The notes beneath the pieces are model-generated. The model did no database searches. It was not told the DNA's origin and saw only the letters and a program-made list of their open reading frames with translations. Shown in pieces: positions 38,524 to 48,106 of a stretch of DNA of 64,000 nt. The stretch spans positions 992,001 to 1,056,000 of the forward strand of contig OY770021.1 of NCBI GenBank assembly GCA_963669315.1, given 5' to 3'. Position 1 is the first letter of the stretch. Each line of letters begins with the position of its first letter. A program made the translations under genes and the position numbers. The stretch comes from SZUA-547 sp963669315. Its GTDB lineage: Bacteria; Pseudomonadota; Alphaproteobacteria; Rhodobacterales; Rhodobacteraceae.

Positions 38524-40248
38524 TTACGAATCCCCGGCGAAGCGAGCCGCCATTTCGTCCCTCGCATCGTCGGTGATCTTGGCGAACAGCACCTCCGGCA
38601 CGGTGAATTCGTGGCCGGGAGCGAGCGCAGCCAAAGCCGCCGCGGCGCTCGTCGGCCAGTCGTCCGCCGTCTCTTTCGGCAGGCCAAGCGCACCCAGCAT
38701 CGCATCCGACGCGTCCGGCACAAACGGGCGGGACAGAATGGCGTAGAGGCGGATCAGGTTCACGCCGACCCGCGTCGGCAAGGCGGCCGCTTCCGGATCG
38801 GTCTTGAACGCGGTCCAGGGCGCCGCCTTTTGCAAATACTCGTTGCCCGCGACCCAGATCGCGCGAAGCTCATTGGCGGCGCGGCGGATTTCGATCGCCT
38901 CCATGGCGTCCTGATAACCGGCGATGCGCTTGTCCAGCTCGGCGGCCAATTCTGCTTCCAATTCGCCCGGTTCGCCGCCTTCCGGAACCGCCTCGGAGAA
39001 TTTTGAGCGGCAGAACTTGGTCACCCGGCTGACGAAATTACCCAGAACGTCGGCGAGATCCTTGTTCACGCCGGTCTGGAAGCTTTCCCAGGTGAAGTCG
39101 GAATCGCTGCCCTCAGGCGCGTTTGACAGCAGCCACCAGCGCCAGTAGTCCGACGGCAGGATCTCCAGCGCGTCATCCATGAAGACGCCCCTCCCCTGTG
39201 AGGTGGAGAACTTACCGCCGTCGTAGGTCAGCCAGTTGAAGCCCTTGATGAAGTCGACCAGCTTCCAGTCCTCGCCCGAACCCATGATCGTGGCCGGGAA
39301 GCTGAGCGTGTGGAACGGAATGTTGTCCTTGGCCATGAACTGGACATAGCGAACATCTTCCGCGCCCCTGTCAGTGCGCCACCAGCGCTCCCAATCCGCA
39401 TCTTCGCGCCCAGTCCCCTGGGCCCATTCGGCGGTCGAGCCGATATATTCGATCGGCGCGTCGAACCAGACATAGAAGACCTTGCCCTCCATACCGGGCC
39501 AGTCCTCATCCCCGCGTTTGACAGGAATTCCCCAGTCGAGATCGCGGGTGATGCCCCGGTCCTGCAGCCCGTCGCCGTCGCGCAACCATTTCTTGGCGAT
39601 CGAGGTGGTCAGCACCGGCCAGTCGCCTTTGGTCGCGATCCAGTCCTCGAGCTTTTGGCGCATCTGGCTCTGGCGCAGATAAAGATGCTTGGTCTCGCGC
39701 GGCTCTAGCTCGGTGGAGTCGGAGATGGCGGAACGCGGCTCGATCAGATCGGTCGGGTCGAGTTGCTTGGTGCAGTTCTCGCACTGATCGCCGCGGGCGC
39801 GGTCATAGCCGCAATTCGGGCAGGTTCCCTCGATATAACGATCCGGCAGGAAACGCCCGTCGGCGTGAGAGTAGACCTGCCGCTCCATCACCTCTTCGAT
39901 CAGCCCGGCCTCGAAGAGCTTGGCTGCGAAATGCTGGGTCAGGCGATGATTGTGCGTGGACGAAGAGCGTCCGAACCAGTCGAAGGACAGGCGGAATCCG
40001 TCGCCCAGTTCTTTCTGCACCGTCCACATCTCGGCGCAATACTCAGCCACCGGCTTGCCGGCCTTCGCCGCGGCCAGTTCAGCCGGGGTGCCATGCTCAT
40101 CGGTGGCGCAGATCGCCAGCACCTCATGCCCGCGCTGACGCATATAGCGCGCATAAGTGTCGCTCGGCAGCATAGAGCCGATAAGGTTGCCCAAATGCTT
40201 GACGCCGTTGATATAGGGGAGCGCCGATGTAATCAGAATGCGGGCCAT
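38524..40248 (-). CDS. metG: Methionyl-tRNA synthetase
   Basis: The 574-residue class I synthetase charges tRNA-Met. Start ATG at 40248 gives MARILITSALPYINGVKHLGN, containing the HIGH-type motif HLGN. A zinc knuckle CPNCGYDRARGDQCENC lies near 145. The KMSKS loop reads KFSTSQGRGVFM, a variant usual in alphaproteobacteria. Anticodon-binding helices occupy the last 170 residues; no C-terminal EMAP-like domain is present. Confidence 0.96.
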   Translation of the reverse strand: MARILITSALPYINGVKHLGNLIGSMLPSDTYARYMRQRGHEVLAICATDEHGTPAELAAAKAGKPVAEYCAEMWTVQKELGDGFRLSFDWFGRSSSTHNHRLTQHFAAKLFEAGLIEEVMERQVYSHADGRFLPDRYIEGTCPNCGYDRARGDQCENCTKQLDPTDLIEPRSAISDSTELEPRETKHLYLRQSQMRQKLEDWIATKGDWPVLTTSIAKKWLRDGDGLQDRGITRDLDWGIPVKRGDEDWPGMEGKVFYVWFDAPIEYIGSTAEWAQGTGREDADWERWWRTDRGAEDVRYVQFMAKDNIPFHTLSFPATIMGSGEDWKLVDFIKGFNWLTYDGGKFSTSQGRGVFMDDALEILPSDYWRWWLLSNAPEGSDSDFTWESFQTGVNKDLADVLGNFVSRVTKFCRSKFSEAVPEGGEPGELEAELAAELDKRIAGYQDAMEAIEIRRAANELRAIWVAGNEYLQKAAPWTAFKTDPEAAALPTRVGVNLIRLYAILSRPFVPDASDAMLGALGLPKETADDWPTSAAAALAALAPGHEFTVPEVLFAKITDDARDEMAARFAGDS

Positions 40249-40351
40249 AAAGCGCCTCTTGAGATCAGTGAGTCGGCGCGACATATAACGGATCGCCCCT
40301 GTGGGCGCGAGGAGCCGAAATGACCGACAGAGAATTCATTCAACTGAAAAT

Positions 40352-40795
40352 ATGTTATTCTCCATGAGCGAACGCAAAAAAGTAAAAAGCCTATACAAAT
40401 CACTAACTCGAAGTAAATGTCATGCGTTCCCAAAAAAAGGAAACCAAAACCAAATCCCAATTCAATCCAATACCCACGGCGTTTATGTCATATATAATCA
40501 AAGACGTGCAGTAATATATGTTGGAAGAACTCTGCGGGGTAACGGAGGACTACAGCAACGACTAAAAAATCACATGGGAAACAGCTCGCCACTTAGCATT
40601 AATTACCTGAGGAGAAGAGGTGATCTATTGAGGGGGCGTTGTTGTTATCAATACCTGGAGATTGAAGACACCTGGCGATTGAAGACGCGCGATTGCGCGC
40701 GCTTGTTGAGGCATACACCACTGGCACTCTTTGCCCAAGATATGTCGGGACCGGTAAAAGTAGAAGAACTTAGGAAAGAGAAGTCGCTTCAATGA
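40352..40795 (+). CDS. Small GIY-YIG domain protein in an AT-rich insert
   Basis: The 147-residue protein holds the GIY-YIG nuclease core: HGVYVIYNQRRAVIYVGRT near residues 45-64, followed by LQQRLKNHM with the conserved Arg. Such domains occur in homing endonucleases, repair nucleases and uncharacterised small proteins. The catalytic Glu expected later could be in EIEDTWRL. The DNA is much richer in A and T than all neighbours and uses different codons, indicating recent transfer. ATG at 40352 or 40364 are both possible. The end overlaps the next gene as ATGA. Function is open. Confidence 0.75.
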   Translation: MLFSMSERKKVKSLYKSLTRSKCHAFPKKGNQNQIPIQSNTHGVYVIYNQRRAVIYVGRTLRGNGGLQQRLKNHMGNSSPLSINYLRRRGDLLRGRCCYQYLEIEDTWRLKTRDCARLLRHTPLALFAQDMSGPVKVEELRKEKSLQ

Positions 40796-41088
40796 CCGAC
40801 GCCAAAACGCCCCAGATCGCCCTGACGGAAAGCCCGCATCGCGGCCGCTATTTCTTCACCCATGAAGACGGACGAGAGAGCGAGCTGACCTATGCGGTCA
40901 GGCCCAACGGGCTGGCCTTTGATCACACCTTCACGCCGCGCGATCTGCGCCATGACGGCGCGGCGAAGAAGCTGCTTCTGCACGCGGTGGAGGATATGCG
41001 CCAGCGCGGGCTCAAGGTGATTCCGGTGTGTCCCTACGTTCAGCTTCAGTTTCAACGGAACCCTGACTGGGCGGATGTTCTGGCGTAA
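40792..41088 (+). CDS. Small GNAT-like N-acetyltransferase (YjdJ type)
   Basis: The 98-residue protein matches the short acetyltransferase group with the pattern LAFDHTFTPRDLRHDGAAKKLLLHAVEDMRQRGLKVIPVCPYV. Known relatives are small single-domain GNATs of unclear substrate. Normal GC content returns here, so unlike the preceding GIY-YIG gene it looks native, and the ATGA overlap may be the accident of an insertion. Its 3' end overlaps the convergent MFS gene by 77 bases. Confidence 0.85.
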   Translation: MTDAKTPQIALTESPHRGRYFFTHEDGRESELTYAVRPNGLAFDHTFTPRDLRHDGAAKKLLLHAVEDMRQRGLKVIPVCPYVQLQFQRNPDWADVLA

Positions 41089-42325
41089 TCGCGCCCGCCG
41101 CATCCAGCTTTTTCCGCTTGCCTATCAGCTGCCCAAGCGTGATCGAGGTGCGCGGCATATAGCTGTAGGCGGTGCGGAGATCCGGCGTCTCACGCCGAGT
41201 CATGCGGTAGAGGCCGAACACGATCAGAACCACATGCGCCGCGCTGATATAGGCGAACATCGCCGCCGGGCCGTACATCTCCATCAACATGGCGGAAATG
41301 AACGGGCTGATGATGGCGCCCACGCCAAACAGAAACATCATCGCAGCCGCCAATTCGACAACGAAATCCGCCGAGGCGTAGTCGTTCGCATGCGCCGTGC
41401 TGACGGAGAAAAGCGGAAACGCCGACGCGCCGAACAGGAACGCGATGACGAATATCGCCTGAGGGTGAATGCTGGCCGCGCCCATCGTCGCCGCCAAACA
41501 GACGCATAGGGCCGCCAAAGAAAGGAAAATCAGCACCCAGCGCCGGTCGAAGGCGTCGGCAAGACGGCCCACAGGGACCTGGGCGAAAGCGGCGCCCAGC
41601 ATCCCGAGCGCCATGAACAGCGCGATCTCGGCGCTGTCCAGGCCACTTTCCGCGCCGTAGACCGGCCCGACCATACGAAAGCTGGAGCTTGTCAGCCCAA
41701 CGATCAGAGCGCCGGTCGCGCCGAGCGGCGACAGTCTGAACGTCTTGACCACCTGTAGCCGCGGCGCTTTGGGCGCTGGAGGCGCCGGGCGGCGCGATAC
41801 GGCGACAGGAATCAGGCTGAGGCACGCAAACATCGCGACGATATTGAACGCCACATAGGATGCGGGATCGAGCACTGCGATCATGCCCTGCGCGACGACC
41901 TGCGCCGCCATATCGACGGTTCGATAGACGCCCAGCACACGTCCTCGGTTGGAATTGTCCAGCTTCGCCTGAAGCCAGCCTTCGGCGACAGTGAACGCGC
42001 CAGCGACCGCGATGCCCCCGCCCAGACGAAACAGGGCCCAGGCGTAGGGATCTATGACAACAGGATGCAAAAGGGCGCCGACCACGCCCAAAGTGCTGAC
42101 GGCGGCGAAGGCGCGGTTATGACCCACCTGCCCCATCAGCCGCGGCGTCAGCCAGCATCCGATCAGAAATCCTAGGAAGTGGGCCGAACCCAGCATGCCG
42201 ATCTCACGGGTCGAGAACCCATGCGCGGCGCCGGCCAGCGCGTCCAGAGGCGCAAGCGAGCCCGTGCCGAACTGCATCAAAGCCATCGACAAGAACAAGG
42301 CGGCGAAAGACATCAGGGCGCGCAT
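41012..42325 (-). CDS. Major facilitator superfamily transporter
   Basis: The 437-residue protein has 12 hydrophobic segments, with family loops GSAHFLGFLIGCWLTPRLMGQVGHNRAFAA between helices 2 and 3 and VPVGRLADAFDRRWVLI in the second half. It resembles the YcaD-like/drug-efflux-type MFS branch. Substrate is unknown. The last 45 residues are a hydrophilic cytoplasmic tail. ATG at 42325 lacks a good ribosome-binding site; the Met four codons later is an alternative. Confidence 0.87.
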   Translation of the reverse strand: MRALMSFAALFLSMALMQFGTGSLAPLDALAGAAHGFSTREIGMLGSAHFLGFLIGCWLTPRLMGQVGHNRAFAAVSTLGVVGALLHPVVIDPYAWALFRLGGGIAVAGAFTVAEGWLQAKLDNSNRGRVLGVYRTVDMAAQVVAQGMIAVLDPASYVAFNIVAMFACLSLIPVAVSRRPAPPAPKAPRLQVVKTFRLSPLGATGALIVGLTSSSFRMVGPVYGAESGLDSAEIALFMALGMLGAAFAQVPVGRLADAFDRRWVLIFLSLAALCVCLAATMGAASIHPQAIFVIAFLFGASAFPLFSVSTAHANDYASADFVVELAAAMMFLFGVGAIISPFISAMLMEMYGPAAMFAYISAAHVVLIVFGLYRMTRRETPDLRTAYSYMPRTSITLGQLIGKRKKLDAAGAITPEHPPSQGSVETEAERRDTPESP

Positions 42326-42480
42326 GGGAGGAACCAATTTGAGTGCGATCAAAGTGTCGGGCGGCAAGCGTACTACAATTCGCCCATACGACGGATTTAC
42401 TCAGAAATCGAGGGGTCGGGTTGAGGCCATTCTCCACCGCTGCTATCAGCGGCGGCGCAACAAACCGACAAGGGCGACAG

Positions 42481-44298
42481 GTGGCGGGACAGAACGGACA
42501 ACGAGGGGCGAAAGGCGAGCGCGCCGAGGACAGGCCGAAATCGAAATCGGTCGGGCCGTTGCGCGGGCTGTTTCCATTCCTGGCCCCCAATCGGGCGCTG
42601 ATCCTGGGCGCGCTGGTCGCGTTGATGGCCGCCGCCGGATTCACGCTGGCCCTGCCGATGGCGCTGCGCCGGGTAATCGATCTGGGCTTTGATCCTGAGA
42701 ATGCGCCGTTTCTGGACCGCTATTTCATCGCCATGATCGCCGTGGCCGCGGCTCTGGCGATCGCCACGGCGGCGCGATTCTATCTGGTCACCCAATTGGG
42801 CGAGCGGGTGGTCGCCGATATCCGAAACGCCGTCTTCAGCCATGTGATCGGCATGGGCCCCCGCTTTTTCGAGACGCTGAATACGGGCGAGGTCGTGTCT
42901 CGGCTGGCGGCCGACACCACTGTGATCCAGTCGGTGGTCGGCTCCTCCGCCTCGATCGCGCTCAGAAACACGCTGCTGTTTCTGGGCGGCATGGCGATGC
43001 TGTTGATCACCAGCCCGAAACTGACCGCGCTGGTCCTGCTGATCGTGCCTGTCGTGGTGGTCCCGATCCTGCTCCTCGGCCGCAAGGTGCGAGTGCTCAG
43101 CCGCGAAAGCCAGGACAGAATCGCCGACGCCTCGACATTGGCCGGAGAGGCGCTGCAAGCGGTCCAGACCGTGCAGGCCAACACCCATGAGGCGGAAAGC
43201 CGGGCCGAGTTCGGCGACCGGGTGGAAAGCGCCTATGCGGTCGCCAAGGCGCGGATCAAGGCGCGCGCCGCGCTGACCGTCATCGTGATCTTCCTGATCT
43301 TCACCGGCGTTGTCGGCGTGATGTGGATCGGCGCGCGCGACGTGATCGGCGGCTCCATGACGGCTGGCGAGTTGGGCCAGTTCATCCTCTACGCCGTCTT
43401 CGTGGCCGGCTCCGTTGGCGCGCTCAGCGAGGTTTGGGGAGAATTGCAGCGCGCCGCCGGCGCGACTGAGCGGCTGATGGAGTTGCTGGGCGCGGCGAAT
43501 CCAATCCCGGCGCCCGACTCCCCTGCCCGGCCGCCCGCCGAGTTCAAGGGAAAGATCGGATTCGAGGATGTGCTCTTTCACTATCCGTCGCGCCCCGAAA
43601 CCTCGGCGCTGGAGGGAGTCGCGCTGACGGTCAAACCAGGTGAGACCGTGGCGCTGGTCGGGCCATCGGGCGCGGGAAAGACCACGCTTTTCCAGATGCT
43701 GCTGCGTTTCTATGACGCCGATGAGGGCCGAGTGACGCTGGACGGGCGGGATGTGCGTGAATTTGACCCGACGGAACTGCGCCGCGCTTTCGCCGTGGTG
43801 CCGCAGGAACCGATGATCTTCGCCGCCTCGGCGCGCGATAACATCCGCTTTGGCAGGCCCGATGCCACGGATGCAGAGGTGGAGGCGGCCGCCGAAGCCG
43901 CCGCCGCGCATGATTTCATCGAAAAGCTGCCGGAGGGCTATGACAGCTATCTGGGCGAGCGCGGCGTGATGCTGTCAGGCGGACAGCGCCAGCGCATCGC
44001 CATCGCTCGTGCAATCCTGCGCGAAGCGCCGGTGCTGCTGCTGGACGAGGCGACCTCGGCGCTGGATGCGGAAAGCGAGCGCTTGGTCCAGAGCGCGGTC
44101 GAAAGGCTCGCCAAGGGGCGCACGACCATGGTCATCGCGCACCGCCTCGCCACGGTGAAAAAGGCGGACCGGATCGTGGTTCTTGAACATGGTAGGATCG
44201 TGGCGACCGGAACCCATGACGATCTGGTCGCCGAGGGCGGCCTTTACGCCCGCCTTGCCCGGCTGCAATTCGCGGAAGGCGCGCTGGCGGCCGAATAG
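42481..44298 (+). CDS. ABC exporter, fused membrane and ATPase domains (MsbA/LmrA-like)
   Basis: The 605-residue half-transporter has six membrane helices (about 35-320) and an ATPase domain with Walker A GPSGAGKTT, signature LSGGQRQRIAIARA, Walker B VLLLDEATSALD and H-loop VIAHRLATV. It should work as a homodimer exporting lipids, drugs or peptides. GTG at 42481 with AAGGG upstream is chosen since the frame upstream to 42343 overlaps the divergent MFS start. Confidence 0.9.
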   Translation: MAGQNGQRGAKGERAEDRPKSKSVGPLRGLFPFLAPNRALILGALVALMAAAGFTLALPMALRRVIDLGFDPENAPFLDRYFIAMIAVAAALAIATAARFYLVTQLGERVVADIRNAVFSHVIGMGPRFFETLNTGEVVSRLAADTTVIQSVVGSSASIALRNTLLFLGGMAMLLITSPKLTALVLLIVPVVVVPILLLGRKVRVLSRESQDRIADASTLAGEALQAVQTVQANTHEAESRAEFGDRVESAYAVAKARIKARAALTVIVIFLIFTGVVGVMWIGARDVIGGSMTAGELGQFILYAVFVAGSVGALSEVWGELQRAAGATERLMELLGAANPIPAPDSPARPPAEFKGKIGFEDVLFHYPSRPETSALEGVALTVKPGETVALVGPSGAGKTTLFQMLLRFYDADEGRVTLDGRDVREFDPTELRRAFAVVPQEPMIFAASARDNIRFGRPDATDAEVEAAAEAAAAHDFIEKLPEGYDSYLGERGVMLSGGQRQRIAIARAILREAPVLLLDEATSALDAESERLVQSAVERLAKGRTTMVIAHRLATVKKADRIVVLEHGRIVATGTHDDLVAEGGLYARLARLQFAEGALAAE

Positions 44299-44320
44299 TC
44301 TGAACAGATTGAGGGCCCCG

Positions 44321-44635
44321 ATGATCTACCATGTCCGCGCCAAGTTTCGGGAGGACACGGCCAAGGCCTTCCTCGCCAAGCTCACCGATGGAACCGTGGC
44401 CGCCCAACGCCCGGACGGGGCCGAGATCGTGGCCTCGATGGAACGGGCGGTCATCAGCCCAGACGGGTTGGTCGAATGGAGCGAGATGTGCTTCTGCTCC
44501 ACGCCTTTGGCGCATGAGCGCACGACGGTTCTGGACTTTTATTTCGACGCGCTGACAACCGAGCCGATCGACGCGCAAATCGAGTTCGACGGCCGGTCCT
44601 TCATCGGGCATCTGAAGGAACTGGCGGAGGAATGA
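44321..44635 (+). CDS. Conserved small protein of unknown function
   Basis: The 104-residue protein starts MIYHVRAKFREDTAKAFLAKL and contains a cysteine-bearing centre (EMCFCSTPLAHERTTVLDFYF). It looks like a compact alpha/beta domain without signal peptide or membrane span. It starts 22 bases after the ABC exporter stop and is likely in the same transcript. I do not recognise a named family. Confidence 0.8.
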   Translation: MIYHVRAKFREDTAKAFLAKLTDGTVAAQRPDGAEIVASMERAVISPDGLVEWSEMCFCSTPLAHERTTVLDFYFDALTTEPIDAQIEFDGRSFIGHLKELAEE

Positions 44636-44642
44636 GGCGCGG

Positions 44643-44948
44643 TTAATCGAAGAAATCCTCGATCTCGTCCAGCATCTCCCAGAACAGGGACTTCTTTTTC
44701 TTCCGCTTCCATTTCCGACGGCGATCATCGTCGTCATATTTTCTGCGCTTGCGCTCATGGTAGGCGGGTTGGGGACGGCGTTCGACATAGGCGCGGGGTC
44801 GCGCCCGATCCTCAGGCTTCAGCGGCGCCAGCCGAGTGATCGGCGCGCCACAGCTGTCACATTCCAGCCGCAGCCGTTTCAAATGGGCCACGTCCAGAAC
44901 CGACCGCGCGCCGCAATGGCAGCAACTGGCGATCTTCGCCTTTTTCAT
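44643..44948 (-). CDS. Zinc-ribbon protein with basic tail
   Basis: The 101-residue protein has a four-cysteine zinc ribbon at its start (CCHCGARSVL and LECDSCGAPI), a strongly basic middle (ERKRRKYDDDDRRRKWKRKKKK) and an acidic amphipathic end (FWEMLDEIEDFF). It could bind nucleic acid or a protein partner. ATG at 44948 follows GGGGAG; a TTG three codons earlier is an alternative. Confidence 0.78.
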   Translation of the reverse strand: MKKAKIASCCHCGARSVLDVAHLKRLRLECDSCGAPITRLAPLKPEDRARPRAYVERRPQPAYHERKRRKYDDDDRRRKWKRKKKKSLFWEMLDEIEDFFD

Positions 44949-45092
44949 ACGCAACACTCCCCTTCGGCGCTCACCTTTCCGTCAAGTCAGCTTTAGGCGT
45001 TCGGTCCGGCTTGGAAAACTCATTTTGTCGCGAGAATATCCAACGCCAATCTGATAGTCAGGATCGCCAACGCTGCGCGAGAAGGAACGACC

Positions 45093-46994
45093 ATGACGGC
45101 CGAACCGAAATCGATGAACAACATCGCGGACAAGCTGGTGATGGAGACGACGCCGATTTCCGACCGCTGGACCGCGCGCAACACATATGAACTGCTGCGC
45201 GAGACTGCTGCGCAGCATGGCGACCGCCCTAGTCTTTCCTTCCAACTTTTGGGTGGCGCAAAAAACGCGGCCGAAACGCTGAGTTGGGCCGAAGTTCTCG
45301 GCCAGGTCAATCAGGCGGCGAACCTGTTCCGCCGGTTGGGCGTCGGCCAAGACGACGTGATCGCCTATCTGCTCCCGAACTGTAATGAGACCGCCATCAC
45401 GCTGATCGCCGCGCAGACTGCGGGTGTCGTCGCGCCCATCAACCCGCTGCTGGAGCCGGACCACATTTCAGCGCTTTTGCGCGAAACCGGCGCCAAGGTT
45501 CTGGTTACGCTGTCGCCCTTCATCAACACCGACCTGAATGAAAAGGCGATCAAGGCCGCCGCGAAAGCGCCCAGCGTCGAGACGATCCTGGAAATCAATC
45601 TGAAGCGCTATCTGTCGCCGCCGATTTCCTGGCTGATCCCGCTTCTGCGCCCAAAGCGCCCCTTCGACGGCACGGCGCCGATCCTGAGTTTCTCGTCGGA
45701 GTGCGCCAAGGAACGGGCCGATGGGCTCGATTTCCAGCTTGAGGCCGGGCCTGAGACGGTCTCAGCGCTGTTTCACACAGGCGGCACCACCGGCATGCCG
45801 AAGATCGCCCCGCATCAACAATTCGGTATGATCTATAATGGCTGGCTGGTGGATCGGCTGATCTTCGATGAGCGCTCGGTGGTGCTTTGTCCCATGCCGC
45901 TATTCCATTGCTTCGGCGCCTATCCGATGTGGATGGCCTGCGTGGCGTCAGGCGCGCATATGGTGATGCCAACGCCCGCGGGCTATCGCGGCACCGGCGT
46001 TATGGACAATTTCTGGAAGCTGATCGAGCGCTGGGGCGTCACCTTTCTGACCACCGTGCCAACAGCGGTGACCGCATTGATGCAACGGCCGGTCGATGCC
46101 GACGTTTCCACTCTGCGATACGCGATCTGCGGGTCCGCGCCGCTGCCGAGGGAGCTGTTTCGCCAATTCGAAGAGGCGACTGGCGTCAAGATTCTGGAAG
46201 GTTATGGCCAGACGGAGACGACGTGCCTGATCTCCTGCAACCCGACCAACGGCGAGCGCAAGATTGGTTCGGTTGGCCTGCCGATGCCTTATACGCAGGT
46301 CCGCATTCTGCATCTCGATAAGTCGGGCGCGATGTCGAAGGAATGCGCCACCGACGAGGTGGGCGAGATCTGCATTCAAAGCCCCGGGGTTTTCCCCGGC
46401 TATACCGACCCGACACGCAATGAGCGGCTGTTCGTCGACGGCGATTGGCTGCGGACAGGCGATCTCGGCAGGCTGGATGCGGACGGGTACCTCTGGATCA
46501 CCGGCCGGGCCAAGGACGTCATCATCCGCGGCGGGCATAACATCGACCCTGCGGTAATTGAGGAAGCGCTGGCCAAGCACCCTCAAGTCGCTTTCACCGG
46601 CGCAATCGGCCAGCCCGACGCGTATTCGGGCGAGAAACCGTGCGCCTATGTGGAGCTGGTCGAGGGCGCGACGGTCACGAGCGACGAACTGAAGGCATTT
46701 GCCGCTGAAAATGTCGGAGAGCGCGCCGCGCGGCCCGACTATATCGAGATCATAGACGATCTGCCAAAAACCGCCGTGGGCAAAGTGTTCAAGCCCGCCC
46801 TGCGAAAAATGGCCATCGCTCGCATCTTCGGCGCGGCGTTGACGGAGGCCGGCGTCGACGCCGAGATCCGCGTGGTCGAGGATAAGAGACTTGGCCTGAC
46901 AGCCGAAATCTCGCCAACATCCGGGGATCTGGACGAGGAAAAGACGGGCGACGCGCTGGAGTGCTTCGCCCGGCCGTGGCGCAAAGCTCCTTAA
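45093..46994 (+). CDS. AMP-forming acyl-CoA synthetase
   Basis: The 633-residue enzyme activates a carboxylic acid, probably a fatty acid, via an acyl-adenylate. The AMP-binding P-loop is FHTGGTTGMPK (near 232), followed by YGQTETT, DWLRTGDLGRLD and GRAKDVIIRGGHNIDPAVIEEAL. The usual catalytic Lys lies in LPKTAVGKVFKPALR. It is somewhat longer than typical at both ends. Chain-length preference cannot be read from the sequence. Confidence 0.92.
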   Translation: MTAEPKSMNNIADKLVMETTPISDRWTARNTYELLRETAAQHGDRPSLSFQLLGGAKNAAETLSWAEVLGQVNQAANLFRRLGVGQDDVIAYLLPNCNETAITLIAAQTAGVVAPINPLLEPDHISALLRETGAKVLVTLSPFINTDLNEKAIKAAAKAPSVETILEINLKRYLSPPISWLIPLLRPKRPFDGTAPILSFSSECAKERADGLDFQLEAGPETVSALFHTGGTTGMPKIAPHQQFGMIYNGWLVDRLIFDERSVVLCPMPLFHCFGAYPMWMACVASGAHMVMPTPAGYRGTGVMDNFWKLIERWGVTFLTTVPTAVTALMQRPVDADVSTLRYAICGSAPLPRELFRQFEEATGVKILEGYGQTETTCLISCNPTNGERKIGSVGLPMPYTQVRILHLDKSGAMSKECATDEVGEICIQSPGVFPGYTDPTRNERLFVDGDWLRTGDLGRLDADGYLWITGRAKDVIIRGGHNIDPAVIEEALAKHPQVAFTGAIGQPDAYSGEKPCAYVELVEGATVTSDELKAFAAENVGERAARPDYIEIIDDLPKTAVGKVFKPALRKMAIARIFGAALTEAGVDAEIRVVEDKRLGLTAEISPTSGDLDEEKTGDALECFARPWRKAP

Positions 46995-47305
46995 GGCGCG
47001 AGGCTCCCGATATAGGCGGTTATGTCGTCAACCGCATTCGCCGAAATGTCGAGCTTCGGCATTGGCGGATGCGGGTCGCTGATCCAGGCGCGCAGCGCCT
47101 CTTCCGAGCGGGTCTCCGCCACGCTCTGAAATGACGGGCCGACATCGCCGCCGGGGCCGTCCGGTCCGATCAGATGGCATTTGACGCACCAGCGCTCCAC
47201 CATCTCAAGGCCGCGCGCCGGATCAGGATCACGCGGATCCTGCGCTGCGGCTTGCCCCGCCAGCATGGCGGCGAAAAGCAGGGAAATACTTGCGGCGCGG
47301 ATCAT
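46991..47305 (-). CDS. Class I c-type cytochrome, small
   Basis: The 104-residue protein has a signal peptide (AASISLLFAAMLAGQAAA, cleavage near 22), one haem attachment site CVKCH and a distal Met in HPPMPKLD. It is a soluble periplasmic electron carrier. ATG at 47305 follows GGAG, four bases after the stop of the other cytochrome gene, so the two form an operon. Its stop overlaps the stop of the acyl-CoA ligase. Confidence 0.88.
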   Translation of the reverse strand: MIRAASISLLFAAMLAGQAAAQDPRDPDPARGLEMVERWCVKCHLIGPDGPGGDVGPSFQSVAETRSEEALRAWISDPHPPMPKLDISANAVDDITAYIGSLAP

Positions 47306-47309
47306 CGGG

Positions 47310-47765
47310 TTACTCCATTTGATCGATTGGCGGCTGGAACGGCTCATCCACTGTCCAGCCCCGGATCAGATCAGGAATTTCAGTTTCAGAGAAGCCCTTT
47401 TGCGCTTCGGGTATGGCGACAAATGCGGCGAGGTCCGCAATCTCCTGCCCCGTCAATTCGACCTGGTAGCCAAATTCGGTCGCCTGAAGCTCCGCCATGG
47501 CCAGCGAGCCGCGCCACATGCGGGCTGCGAAATCGACCGGATCGATCAGAATCGGCTCTGACAGCGCGTCTAGTGGAGGCCCGGCCAGCCCACCCACGCC
47601 GTTGACCGAATGGCAGACAACACAGCCTTTGAAGACGAACAGCGCCCGGCCCTCTTTCGCGTCGGGCGCCGGCACGGCGATCAGGGGATCCTCGGCCTGT
47701 GCGCTGGATACCGGGATTCCGAAGTATAGGACGGCGATCAGGGTGATGAATGAGAAACGGGGCAC
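47310..47765 (-). CDS. Class I c-type cytochrome
   Basis: The 151-residue protein has a signal peptide (FSFITLIAVLYFGIPVSSAQA) and one haem site CVVCHSVNGVGG. An axial Met candidate is in RMWRGSLAMAE. The C-terminal 40 residues extend beyond the usual fold. GTG at 47765 with GGAGG upstream is the start. It is probably a periplasmic electron carrier working with the downstream cytochrome; the oxidase or dehydrogenase partner is not in the window. Confidence 0.87.
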   Translation of the reverse strand: MPRFSFITLIAVLYFGIPVSSAQAEDPLIAVPAPDAKEGRALFVFKGCVVCHSVNGVGGLAGPPLDALSEPILIDPVDFAARMWRGSLAMAELQATEFGYQVELTGQEIADLAAFVAIPEAQKGFSETEIPDLIRGWTVDEPFQPPIDQME

Positions 47766-47911
47766 GGCGACAGCCTCCTGCTGGGGATACTCGCTGTGAA
47801 AATGGCCGCGCTCGGAGCAGCGCGCTTTGATCCACGTCAGGCCGGTATGCCTCTATCGAACCGATGCATCTGGACCGGGGAGAAACGACAATCGATTCTG
47901 CGTCTGAAAAA

Positions 47912-47986
47912 TGGTGCCGCTGGACAGGATTGAACTGTCGGCCTCACCCTTACCAAGGGTGCGCTCTACCACTGAGCTACAGCGGC
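47912..47986 (-). tRNA. tRNA-Thr (GGT anticodon)
   Basis: On the minus strand the 75-base sequence folds as a tRNA. The acceptor GCCGCTG pairs with CAGCGGC, the D-arm has AGCTCAGTGGTAGAGC, the anticodon arm CACCCTTGGTAAGGGTG shows anticodon GGT, and the T-arm is GACAGTTCAATCCTGTC. CCA is encoded at 47912-47914. Confidence 0.96.
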
Positions 47987-48106
47987 CCGCTGAATGGAGG
48001 GGTAGATACAAGATCGCGGGCCGAATGCAACCCCATTCCAAACCGGCGGCGATCGCGGCGTCGCTTGCGTCTGGACCCTCCTCGAAACGTGCGCTATCGC
48101 CTGCCC

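Noticed and set aside
42397..43911. 504-codon open frame antisense to the ABC exporter
   Set aside because: Histidine/arginine-rich composition typical of antisense frames; the plus strand has all ABC motifs.
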